A stretch of DNA of 64,000 nt, taken from assembly GCF_044904705.1 (NCBI RefSeq), contig NZ_JADIKL010000012.1:27358-91357 (forward strand). Reading direction: 5' to 3'. A program made the position numbers and the translations under genes. The first letter of the stretch is position 1. Each line of letters begins with the position of its first letter. Shown here in pieces: positions 33,738 to 41,644 of the stretch. Below the pieces are notes generated by a model that searched no databases, was not told the origin of the DNA, and saw only the letters and a list, made by a program, of their open reading frames with translations. Source of the stretch: Rhodanobacter_A agri. Lineage in GTDB: Bacteria; Pseudomonadota; Gammaproteobacteria; Xanthomonadales; Rhodanobacteraceae.

Positions 33738-35684
33738 TCAGGCTTCCAGCGACTCATACAAGGCCATCCACTCCGTTTCTAGCGTTTCCTTCTCGCGGCG
33801 CAGTTCGGCCTGCTGCTGGCTGAGCTTCATCAGCGCGGCGGTGGGGCCGTTGTAAGTTTCCGGATCGGCCAGCTTGACCTCCAGCGCCGTCAATTCGCCG
33901 TCGATGGTGGCCACGCGCGCTTCGATCTTCTTCACGCGCTGCCGCGTGGTCTTTTCGTTCTCGCGCAACTGGGCCGCGGCGCGACGCCGCTCCTCGGGAG
34001 ATTCGACCGGTGCGGCAGGCTTGGTGTCGGCCTTGGCGGCCTTCTTGTTTGCCGCCCCACGCGCGCGCAGCCAGCGCGCGTAGTCGTCGAGGTCGCCGTC
34101 GAACGGCTCCACCACGCCATCGGCCACGCGCCAGAAGCTGTCGCTGACCATGCCGAGCAGGTGGCGATCATGCGACACCAGCACCAGCGCGCCGTCGAAG
34201 TCGGCCAAGGCGTCGGCCAGCGCTTCGCGCATGTCGAGATCGAGGTGGTTGGTAGGCTCGTCGAGCAGCAGCAGGTTGGGCTTGTCCCAGGCGATCAGCG
34301 CCAACGCCAACCGTGCGCGTTCGCCACCCGAGAAACCGTCCACCGATTCGAAGGCGCGGTCGCCGGCGAAGTTCCAGGTACCGAGGAAATCGCGCAGCAC
34401 CTGCGCGGCCGCGTTCGGCGCCTTGTCCTGCAAGTGGTCGAATGGGCTGGCGCCCTCGCGCAGGCTTTCCACCGTGTGCTGGGCGAAGTAGCCGATCCTG
34501 AGATCCTTGTGCGCCTTGCGCTCGCCGCCCATCGGCGACAGCTCGCCGACCAAGGTCTTGACCAAGGTGGATTTGCCCGCGCCGTTGGGGCCGAGCAGGC
34601 CGATGCGCTCGCCGGCTTCGAGGCGGAAACGCACATCGCGCAGGATCACCGTAGCCTCGCGGCTGGCCACGTCGTGGCCGGGCAGATGATCATCGCCCTC
34701 CTCGCGCGAACCGGCCGGGTAGCCGGCGGTCACCTCCTCCAGCTGCAGCATGGAATCGGGCACGCGGTCGGGCTTGGCGAACTGGAAGTGGAACGCGCGC
34801 TCGGCACGCACCGCCTCGGTGCCGGCCATTTTCTCCAGCCGCTTCATACGCGACTGCGCCTGTTTGGCCTTGCTGGCCTTGGCCTTGAAACGGTCGATGA
34901 AGCTCTGCAAATGCGCGCGCTCGGCCTGCTCGCGCTCGTGGGCAATCTGCTGCTGGCGCAACTGTTCCGCGCGCAGACGTTCGAAGGCGCTGTAGTTGCC
35001 GGTGTAGAGCCGCGCACCGCCGTCGACCAGGTGCAAGGTGTGGTCGATCACGCCGTCGAGGAATTCGCGATCGTGCGAGATGATCAGCAAGGTGCCCTGG
35101 TAGCGGCGCAGCCATTCCTCCAGCCACAGCACGGCGTCGAGGTCGAGATGGTTGGTGGGCTCGTCGAGCAGCAGCAGCTCGGACGGTGCCATCAGCGCGC
35201 GCGCCAGGTTCAGGCGCACGCGCCAGCCGCCGGAGAATTCCTTCACCGCACGTTCGTGCGTCTCCGGGGCGAAGCCCAGGCCGTGCAGCAGGCGGCCGGC
35301 GCGGGCACGGGCGTCGTAGCCGTGCAATTCCTCGATACGGTGGTGGGCACGCGCCATGGCCTCACTGTCGCCGCGCGCCTGCGCATCGGCCTCGTCGCGC
35401 AGCACCGTGGCGAGTTCCACGTCGCCGCCCAGCACGTAGTCGATCGCCGGATCGGGCAGCGCCGGCGTCTCCTGCGCCACCGAGGCCAGGCGCAGCTTCG
35501 TCGGTAGGTCGATGTTGCCGGCGTCGGCCTCGACCAGGCCTTGCAGGGCCGCGAACAGGCTGGACTTGCCGCAGCCGTTGCGGCCGATCACGCCCAGCCG
35601 CCAGCCGCCCTGGATCACCAGGTCGATGTCGGACAGCAGCAGGCGGCTGCCGCGGCGCAGGGCAAAATGGCGGAACGCGATCAT
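33738..35684 (-). CDS. ABC-F family ribosome-associated ATPase (YheS/Uup-like)
   Basis: A 648-residue protein with two ABC domains and no membrane segments. First domain: Walker A GRNGCGKSS, signature FSGGWRVRLNLARAL, Walker B LLLLDEPTNHLDLD. Second: GPNGAGKST, GFSGGERARLALA, LLLLDEPTNHLDLD. The linker between them (about 230-300, rich in Arg, Lys, Glu and Gln) is the P-site tRNA interaction motif of ABC-F translation factors. The C-terminal coiled coil (about 560-648) resembles YheS/Uup. These factors relieve stalled ribosomes. First gene of the ABC-F / PGM-like / recJ unit. Confidence 0.93.
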   Translation of the reverse strand: MIAFRHFALRRGSRLLLSDIDLVIQGGWRLGVIGRNGCGKSSLFAALQGLVEADAGNIDLPTKLRLASVAQETPALPDPAIDYVLGGDVELATVLRDEADAQARGDSEAMARAHHRIEELHGYDARARAGRLLHGLGFAPETHERAVKEFSGGWRVRLNLARALMAPSELLLLDEPTNHLDLDAVLWLEEWLRRYQGTLLIISHDREFLDGVIDHTLHLVDGGARLYTGNYSAFERLRAEQLRQQQIAHEREQAERAHLQSFIDRFKAKASKAKQAQSRMKRLEKMAGTEAVRAERAFHFQFAKPDRVPDSMLQLEEVTAGYPAGSREEGDDHLPGHDVASREATVILRDVRFRLEAGERIGLLGPNGAGKSTLVKTLVGELSPMGGERKAHKDLRIGYFAQHTVESLREGASPFDHLQDKAPNAAAQVLRDFLGTWNFAGDRAFESVDGFSGGERARLALALIAWDKPNLLLLDEPTNHLDLDMREALADALADFDGALVLVSHDRHLLGMVSDSFWRVADGVVEPFDGDLDDYARWLRARGAANKKAAKADTKPAAPVESPEERRRAAAQLRENEKTTRQRVKKIEARVATIDGELTALEVKLADPETYNGPTAALMKLSQQQAELRREKETLETEWMALYESLEA

Positions 35685-35818
35685 CGGGACACTTCGAATC
35701 GGGCGGACGGCCGACCATGATAACGGCTATGCGGGTCACACCCGTCGCAACTGCCCGTGGAACAGCGCAAACAGTTCTGCTACAACGACGCGGCAACGCC
35801 TTGCGCGGAGAGGGGACC

Positions 35819-36172
35819 ATGTTCAAGCATCGCCACAGCCTGCCTTTGCTGGCAGCACTCGCCATCAGTGTCGGTGCCGCCGGCTACGCCGTGCCGCAAC
35901 CGGCCCAGGCCGACAATATGCTGATCCACCGCGTGCAGCAGGAAAAGGGCATGAACCTGCCCACGCGCGGCATGAGCATGGCCCAGGTCGAACAGCGCTA
36001 CGGCGCCCCGCAGCACAAGCTTTCGCCGCGCGGCGGCGACGCGAAGAAGCACCCAGTGATCAACCGCTGGGAATACGCGAACTTCATCGTCTACTTCGAG
36101 CACGACCACGTGATCCATTCCGTGCTCAACACGCCGGCCGGCAACAACACCAATCCCGCCGCGACGAACTGA
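35819..36172 (+). CDS. small secreted protein with BamE/SmpA-like repeat motif
   Basis: A 117-residue protein starting at the ATG at 35819 (MFKHRHSLPLLAALAIS), with a good GGAGAGGGGA ribosome site and a signal peptide ending near AQA. The mature part has RGMSMAQVEQRYGAP, the G-M-S-x-x-x-V-x-x-x-x-G-x-P core seen in BamE-like periplasmic proteins, and then NRWEYANFIVYFEHDHVIHSVL, two strands with a W-x-Y pair. The tail is Asn/Thr-rich. Function is unknown; related short proteins are widespread in Xanthomonadales. A much longer upstream frame is a shadow of the ABC-F gene. Confidence 0.75.
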   Translation: MFKHRHSLPLLAALAISVGAAGYAVPQPAQADNMLIHRVQQEKGMNLPTRGMSMAQVEQRYGAPQHKLSPRGGDAKKHPVINRWEYANFIVYFEHDHVIHSVLNTPAGNNTNPAATN

Positions 36173-36299
36173 ACGGTGCGACTGACCAGCGGCCCGTGGC
36201 GACACGGGCCGCTCTGTCGTGCGCGCGCGGCCCCGCTCCCGTAAACTTCGCGGCCCGACGCCTTGGCGGCGTCGCCCCCACCTGCGCGAGATGCCGAAC

Positions 36300-37334
36300 A
36301 TGACCGAACCCCGCTGGCGCCTGCCCGCCGAATGGGAGCCGCAAGCTGCGGTGCTGATCGCCTGGCCGCATGCCGGCACCGATTGGGCTGAACGGCTGGC
36401 CGAAGTGGAAACCACCTACGTGGCGCTGGCCGCGGCGGTCGTCCGTTTCCAGCGCCTGGTCGTGGTGGTGGCCGATGCTGGGGTGCGCGCCCACGCCGAA
36501 GCGCTGTTGCGCGGAGCGGGTGTCGACCTCGACCGCATCCGTTTCATCGAACTGCCCTACGACGACACCTGGCTGCGCGATTCCGGCCCGATCACGCTGA
36601 AGGCGGACGACGGTCGCTTCCAGCTCGCCGATTTCCGCTTCACCGGCTGGGGCGGCAAGTTCGGCGCCGAACAGGACGACGCGCTGATCGCCGGCCTGGT
36701 CGCAGCCGGCGTGTTCGGCCAGGCCGGGCACCGGCGCATCGACTGGGCGCTGGAGGGCGGCGGCATCGAAAGCGATGGCGCCGGCACCGTGCTCACCACC
36801 TGGAAGTGCCTGCACCAGCGCCATCCGGAGCAAAGCCGCGAGGCGATGGACGCGATCCTGATGGACAGCCTGCACGCCGGGCGCATCTTGTGGCTGGACC
36901 ACGGCTACCTGGAAGGCGACGACACCGACGCGCACATCGATACCCTCGCCCGCTTCGCACCCGGCGAGCACATCGTGTACCAGGCCTGCGACGACGCGGG
37001 CGACAAGCACCACGGCGAACTCGCCCGCATGGGCGAGGAACTGGCCGCGCTGCGCACCGTCGACGGCCGCCCCTACCCGTTGCATCCGCTGCCCTGGGCG
37101 CAGCCGATCGTCGACGAGGGTCGCCGCCTCGCCGCGTCGTATGCGAACTACCTGATCGTCGATGGCGCGGTGCTGGTGCCCGCCTACGGCGACGCGGCCG
37201 ACGACGAGGCCGCACGCATCATCGGCAGCGCCCACCCGGGCCGCGTGGTGGTGCAAGTGCCCTGCCGCCCGCTGATCTGGCAGAACGGGAGCCTGCACTG
37301 CATCACCATGCAGTTGCCGGCCGGCTTGGTGTGA
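36300..37334 (+). CDS. aguA: agmatine deiminase
   Basis: Start at 36300 (MTEPRWRLPAEWEPQ); an in-frame ATG at 36291 is also possible. 344 residues. Peptidyl-arginine-deiminase-type fold with PYDDTWLRDSGP, WALEGGGIESDG, LDHGYLEGDDTDAHID and the catalytic Cys in the C-terminal NGSLHC motif, all as in AguA. It converts agmatine to N-carbamoylputrescine and ammonia. It is followed after 47 bases by aguB, so together they form the two-step agmatine to putrescine route. Confidence 0.95.
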   Translation: MTEPRWRLPAEWEPQAAVLIAWPHAGTDWAERLAEVETTYVALAAAVVRFQRLVVVVADAGVRAHAEALLRGAGVDLDRIRFIELPYDDTWLRDSGPITLKADDGRFQLADFRFTGWGGKFGAEQDDALIAGLVAAGVFGQAGHRRIDWALEGGGIESDGAGTVLTTWKCLHQRHPEQSREAMDAILMDSLHAGRILWLDHGYLEGDDTDAHIDTLARFAPGEHIVYQACDDAGDKHHGELARMGEELAALRTVDGRPYPLHPLPWAQPIVDEGRRLAASYANYLIVDGAVLVPAYGDAADDEAARIIGSAHPGRVVVQVPCRPLIWQNGSLHCITMQLPAGLV

Positions 37335-37381
37335 GCCGCGTCGGCTAGAATGCACGGTTCGGTAGCACGAGGATTCATCCG

Positions 37382-38272
37382 ATGACCCGCAAGACGCTCA
37401 AGGTCGCGCTGTTGCAGGAAACCGACCGCGGCAGCCGCGACGCCAACCTCGACGCGATCGAGGCCGGACTGCGCGAGGCCGCCAAGGCCGGCGCCGAACT
37501 GGTGCTGCTGCAGGAGCTGCACAACGGCCCGTATTTCTGCCAGCACGAATCGGTCGACCTGTTCGACCTGGCCGAGAGCATCCCCGGCCCCAGCACGGCG
37601 CGCATCGGCAAGCTGGCCGAGGAGCTGAAGCTGGTGGTGGTGGCCTCGCTGTTCGAGAAGCGCGCGGCCGGGCTGTACCACAACACCGCGGTGGTGTTCG
37701 ACCGCTCGGCAGCGATCGCGGGCAAGTACCGCAAGATGCACATCCCCGACGATCCGGCGTTCTACGAGAAGTTCTATTTCACCCCGGGCGACCTCGGTTT
37801 CGAGCCGGTCGACACCTCGGTGGGCCGCCTCGGCGTGCTGGTGTGCTGGGACCAGTGGTATCCGGAAGCCGCGCGCCTGATGGCGCTGGCCGGTGCGGAA
37901 TTGCTGCTCTACCCCACCGCGATCGGCTGGGATCCTAACGACGCGCAGGACGAAAAGGATCGCCAGCGCGAGGCCTGGGTCACCGTGCAGCGCGGTCACG
38001 CGGTGGCGAACGGCTTGCCGCTGCTGGCCTGCAACCGCACGGGCCTCGAGGCCGATCCCTCGGGCACGGGCGCCGGCATCCAGTTCTGGGGCACCAGTTT
38101 CGTGGCCGGGCCGCAGGGCGAATTCCTCGCCAAGGCCGGTACCGGGCAGCGCGAGTTGCTGCTCGCCGAGATCGACATGCAGCGCAGCGAGCACGTGCGC
38201 CGCATCTGGCCGTTCCTGCGCGACCGCCGCATCGACGCCTACGGCGATCTGCTGAAGCGCTTCAGGGACTGA
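37382..38272 (+). CDS. aguB: N-carbamoylputrescine amidase
   Basis: A 296-residue nitrilase-superfamily amidohydrolase. The triad Glu (VLLQELHNGPYF), Lys (KYRKMHIPDDPAFYEKFYF) and Cys (GVLVCWDQWYPEAARL) is intact, and the family's FTPGD and WGTSFVAGPQGE are present. It hydrolyses N-carbamoylputrescine to putrescine, ammonia and CO2. Directly downstream of aguA and almost certainly co-transcribed. No regulator gene is adjacent. Confidence 0.95.
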   Translation: MTRKTLKVALLQETDRGSRDANLDAIEAGLREAAKAGAELVLLQELHNGPYFCQHESVDLFDLAESIPGPSTARIGKLAEELKLVVVASLFEKRAAGLYHNTAVVFDRSAAIAGKYRKMHIPDDPAFYEKFYFTPGDLGFEPVDTSVGRLGVLVCWDQWYPEAARLMALAGAELLLYPTAIGWDPNDAQDEKDRQREAWVTVQRGHAVANGLPLLACNRTGLEADPSGTGAGIQFWGTSFVAGPQGEFLAKAGTGQRELLLAEIDMQRSEHVRRIWPFLRDRRIDAYGDLLKRFRD

Positions 38273-38432
38273 TGTTTGCCTTTGCGGTCGTTCTTGATCG
38301 CGGGCTTCGCAGCTGCGGCCATCCCGGTCGTGGAAGTCAGATGAACAGCCGTCCCCGACCGCACTTTTGACTTGCTTCGCGCTGGGCGCATCCCCATGCT
38401 TGGATTCTCTCCGTGACCGGTATGCCCTGCGC

Positions 38433-39665
38433 ATGAGTGTTCCCGACCCCGCCCTGCCCTTGCCCGCCGCGCTGAAGGACCAGCCGATCGAGCGCGTCGA
38501 GCGCGACGGCGTGGAGTACGTGGTGCTGGGTACCGCCCATGTCTCCCGCACCAGCATGGAGGCGGTCGAGGCGCTGCTGGAGCGCGAGCATTTCGACGCG
38601 GTGGCGGTGGAGCTGTGCGAGAGCCGTGCGCAAGGCATGCGCGATCCGGACGCCTTCAAGCGCATGGATCTGTTCCAGGTGATCCGTCAGGGCAAGGCCG
38701 GCATGGTTGCCGCCAGCCTGGTGCTTTCCACCTTTCAGAAGCGCCTCGCCGAGCAGTCCGGCATCCAGCCAGGCGCCGAGATGAAGGCGGCGATGGACGG
38801 CGCCGAGGCGCGTGGCCTGCCGTTATGGCTGGTCGACCGCGAGGTCGGCACCACGCTGAAGCGCGCCTGGCACAGCGTGGGTTTCTGGCAGCGTTTCGGC
38901 CTGCTCGGCGGCCTGCTGGCCAGCGTGTTCGAGCGCGAGGAGATTGACGCCAGCGAGATCGAAAAGCTCAAGCAGGGCGACATGCTTGAGAGCGCGTTCA
39001 GTGAATTCGCCAACGAATCCAAGCCGCTCTACCAGAGCCTGATCGGCGAGCGCGACGCCTACATGGCCGCGCGCCTGCGCGAGGAAGCCGCGCGCACGGC
39101 TGCCGGCGTGCCCCGCCGCGTGCTGGTGGTGATCGGTGCGGGGCACTTGAAAGGCATGTGCCACCTGCTGCGCGAACAGCAAGGCGATCCGGCGACAAGC
39201 GTCGCCGAGCTGGCGCAGACGCCACCGAAGGCGCGCTGGCCGAAATGGCTGGCCGTGGGCCTGGTGCTGGCGGTGTTCGTGGCGATCGCCTTCGCCTTCC
39301 ACCGCAATGCGGCGCTGGGCACGCAGGCGCTGACTGCCTGGGTGTTGTTCACCGGTGGCTTCGCCGCGCTTGGGGCGCTGGCGGCCGGAGCGCATCCGCT
39401 CAGCATCCTCGCGGCCTTCATCGCCGCACCGATCAAACCGTTCCGCCCCGGCATCCCCGCCGGCGGCATCAGCGCCATGGCCGAGGCCTGGGTGCGCCGC
39501 CCGCGCGTGGCCGACTTCGACAGCTTGCGCGACGACATCATGCATTGGAGCGGCTGGTGGAAGAACCGCGTGGCGCGCACCTTGCTGAACTTCTTCCTGG
39601 TCAGCCTGGGCACCATCGTCGGCGAGTACAGCGCGGGCATCCACATCTGGCGCAGCCTGTTCTGA
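38433..39665 (+). CDS. traB: TraB-family membrane protein
   Basis: Start set at 38433 (MSVPDPALPLPAALK), giving 410 residues; the frame is open to 38367. The soluble N-terminal TraB/PrgY/GumN (TIKI-fold) domain shows VLGTAHVSRTSMEAVEALL, VAVELCESRAQGM, WLVDREVGTTL and VIGAGHLKGM. The C-terminal third has three or four transmembrane helices (VGLVLAVFVAIAFAF; AWVLFTGGFAALGALAAG; a short one near the end) with the G-H-P-L/A-x-x-x-A-F and PGIPAGG signatures. Bacterial TraB homologues are predicted membrane metalloproteases; the substrate is unknown. Confidence 0.88.
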   Translation: MSVPDPALPLPAALKDQPIERVERDGVEYVVLGTAHVSRTSMEAVEALLEREHFDAVAVELCESRAQGMRDPDAFKRMDLFQVIRQGKAGMVAASLVLSTFQKRLAEQSGIQPGAEMKAAMDGAEARGLPLWLVDREVGTTLKRAWHSVGFWQRFGLLGGLLASVFEREEIDASEIEKLKQGDMLESAFSEFANESKPLYQSLIGERDAYMAARLREEAARTAAGVPRRVLVVIGAGHLKGMCHLLREQQGDPATSVAELAQTPPKARWPKWLAVGLVLAVFVAIAFAFHRNAALGTQALTAWVLFTGGFAALGALAAGAHPLSILAAFIAAPIKPFRPGIPAGGISAMAEAWVRRPRVADFDSLRDDIMHWSGWWKNRVARTLLNFFLVSLGTIVGEYSAGIHIWRSLF

Positions 39666-39768
39666 GCTGCGGCACTACGGCAGGTTGTCCGTCTCCGGAA
39701 CTGCTGTCTATACTGCGGCGGTTGTTGTTTTCAATCGCATCTGTCGCCGCACCTGGGGAACGATCTCG

Positions 39769-40098
39769 ATGATTCGACTGCAATTGCTTGGTCTGGCAGC
39801 CGCTGCCGCCTTGCTGGCCACCGCCAGCGCGCACGCCGAGGGCGACAAGGCCGCGGGCCGCGCACTCGTCTACACCTGCGCCGGCTGCCACGGCGTGCCG
39901 GGCTACTCCAACGCCTATCCGGACTATCCCGTGCCGAAGATCGCCGGGCAGAACGAGCAGTACCTCGTCAATGCGCTGAACGGGTACAAGAGCGGTGACC
40001 GTGGCTATCCGACGATGCAGGCGCAGGCGCAAAGCCTGTCCGATCAGAACATCAAGGATATCGCCGCCTACCTGTCCAGCCTCACGCCGATCAAGTAA
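39769..40098 (+). CDS. periplasmic c-type cytochrome, class I
   Basis: Start at 39769 (MIRLQLLGLAAAAALL) with GGGGA upstream. 109 residues. A signal peptide is cleaved near HAE; the haem site is CAGCH and the distal Met lies in PTMQAQAQSLS. The segment KIAGQNEQYLVNALNGYKSG and the C-terminal helix IKDIAAYLSSL match the cytochrome c5/c4-like short monohaem family. It would carry electrons in the periplasm. A second cytochrome c gene follows after 13 bases, so the two form an operon. Confidence 0.92.
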   Translation: MIRLQLLGLAAAAALLATASAHAEGDKAAGRALVYTCAGCHGVPGYSNAYPDYPVPKIAGQNEQYLVNALNGYKSGDRGYPTMQAQAQSLSDQNIKDIAAYLSSLTPIK

Positions 40099-40111
40099 TC
40101 AAGGATCCCGC

Positions 40112-40462
40112 ATGCAACGTGCACTTGCCCTGCTTTCGCTCGGCGCCGTCCTGGCGTTCGCTTCCGCCCCATCGCTGGCCAGCGGCAACGCCGCTGACGG
40201 CAAGACCAAGGCTGCCGCCTGCTTCGCCTGCCACGGCGCCGATGGCAACTCGGTCGACCCGCAGTACCCGCGCCTCGCCGGCCAGTACAACGAATACCTG
40301 CAGCAGGTGCTGCGCGAGTACAAGAACGGCGAACGCAGCAACCCGATCATGAAGGGCATGGTCGCCACGCTGTCCGATCAGGACATCGAAGACATCTCTG
40401 CTTACTTCTCCAGCCAGCCGACCAAGCTGGATACGCTGAAGGGACACGTGCAAGGCGACTGA
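40112..40462 (+). CDS. periplasmic c-type cytochrome, class I
   Basis: Start at 40112 (MQRALALLSLGAVLAF), 116 residues. It has a signal peptide ending near SLASG, haem-binding CFACH, the sequence RLAGQYNEYLQQVLREYKNGER, a distal Met in NPIMKGMVATLSDQD, and the C-terminal helix DIEDISAYFSSQ. It is paralogous to the preceding cytochrome. A tandem pair of short cytochromes c4/c5-like carriers is common in Xanthomonadales. The partner oxidase or reductase is not in the window. Confidence 0.92.
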   Translation: MQRALALLSLGAVLAFASAPSLASGNAADGKTKAAACFACHGADGNSVDPQYPRLAGQYNEYLQQVLREYKNGERSNPIMKGMVATLSDQDIEDISAYFSSQPTKLDTLKGHVQGD

Positions 40463-40491
40463 TCCCTCGCCCGTCGCGATCCCGCAACGAG

Positions 40492-40515
40492 AAAGCCCGC
40501 CTTCCGGCGGGCTTT
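40492..40515. terminator. bidirectional intrinsic terminator, cytochrome operon / nfuA
   Basis: Arms AAAGCCCGCC and GGCGGGCTTT (10 base pairs) around TTCC, with T residues on the plus side and A residues giving T on the minus side. It sits 30 bases after the second cytochrome and 22 bases before the nfuA stop on the opposite strand. Confidence 0.85.
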
Positions 40516-40537
40516 TCCGTTTGGCGGATCGCGTATC

Positions 40538-41146
40538 TCAACCCAGCGCCGACTTGCCCTCGTGCTTGTTGTAGTACGGCTGCTTGCCGTCGCTGTGGTC
40601 GGTGGCGTCGCGCACTGCGGTGATTTCGGGAATGCGTTCGCGCAAGGTCTTTTCCACCCCCTGCTTCAAGGTGACGTCGACCATGCCGCAGCCGTGGCAT
40701 CCACCGCCGAACTGCAGCTTCACCACGCCCTCCGCATCAACCTCCAGCAAGGTGACGCGACCGCCGTGCGACGCCAGCCGCGGATTGATCTCGGCCTCCA
40801 GCACGTAACGCACGCGCTCGATCACGCCAGCTTCCAGTCCCGGCACGTCGCCCTTGATCTTCGGCGCGCGGATGTTCAGCAGGCCACCGGTCGCATTCGG
40901 CTCGAAGTCGATGCTGGCACCGTCCAGCCACGGTGCGCTGTCACCCTCGATGTGGAAGTCGAAGCCGGCGCACTCGATCGTCCATTCGTTGCCGGCCAGC
41001 TCGGCCGGTTCGCAGAACTCCAGTTCGCAGTTGGCCGCCGGCGTGCCCGGTGCGGTCACGTGCAGGCGGATACTCAAGCCCTCGTTGCCCTGCTGTGCCA
41101 GCAGGCGGCGGAAATGCTGCTGCGCGCGTTCGGAAATCTCGATCAT
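40538..41146 (-). CDS. nfuA: Fe/S biogenesis protein NfuA
   Basis: A 202-residue scaffold with an N-terminal A-type-like domain without its cysteine pattern (about 1-100) and a C-terminal Nfu domain. The functional CxxC is seen in GGGCHGCGMVDVTLKQGVEKTL. Start MIEISERAQQHFRRLLAQQ matches E. coli NfuA. It delivers [4Fe-4S] clusters to apoproteins, especially under oxidative stress or iron limitation. Divergent from phhB with 154 bases between starts. Confidence 0.95.
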   Translation of the reverse strand: MIEISERAQQHFRRLLAQQGNEGLSIRLHVTAPGTPAANCELEFCEPAELAGNEWTIECAGFDFHIEGDSAPWLDGASIDFEPNATGGLLNIRAPKIKGDVPGLEAGVIERVRYVLEAEINPRLASHGGRVTLLEVDAEGVVKLQFGGGCHGCGMVDVTLKQGVEKTLRERIPEITAVRDATDHSDGKQPYYNKHEGKSALG

Positions 41147-41300
41147 GCTTCACCTGTGGCGGATGGCACAGCGAGCATGTACACACGGCTCGCCGAATCA
41201 GCACCATTTTAGTACTGTTTTGTCGATGCTGCGGGCTTTGACATTTGCGCGCGCAACTTCGACGCTGCGCAGCCTCGCCGTTGCCTTCCCCGGAGCCCTT

Positions 41301-41642
41301 ATGAACATCCACGATTTCGCCAGCCAGCATTGCCAGCCGCGCAAGGGCAAGGAGCATGCGCTGAGTGCCGACAAGATCACCCAGCTGCTGCAGCTGCTGC
41401 CCGATTGGACGCTCACCGCCGATGGTCACGCGATCGTCAAGGACTTCCGCTTCCCCGACTTCCGCCACACGCTGGGCTTCATCAACGCGGTGGGCTTCAT
41501 GGCCAACCACGAAGACCACCACCCCGACATCGAGGCGGGTTACGGCCACTGCCAGCTGCTGTGGTCCACCCACGACGTGGGCGGACTCTCGCTCAACGAC
41601 ATCATCTGCGCGGCCAAGGTCGAGGCGCTGCTGGCGCACTGA
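41301..41642 (+). CDS. phhB: pterin-4a-carbinolamine dehydratase
   Basis: Start at 41301 (MNIHDFASQHCQPRKGKE), 113 residues. The PCD family signature is clear: LPDWTLTADGHAIVKDFRFPDF, GFMANHEDHHPDIEAGYGHC and STHDVGGLSLNDI. It recycles the tetrahydropterin cofactor of aromatic amino-acid hydroxylases. A longer upstream frame (40854) is not conserved. No phenylalanine hydroxylase gene is in the window. Two bases separate it from the GTG of the next gene, suggesting an operon. Confidence 0.95.
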   Translation: MNIHDFASQHCQPRKGKEHALSADKITQLLQLLPDWTLTADGHAIVKDFRFPDFRHTLGFINAVGFMANHEDHHPDIEAGYGHCQLLWSTHDVGGLSLNDIICAAKVEALLAH

Positions 41643-41644
41643 GC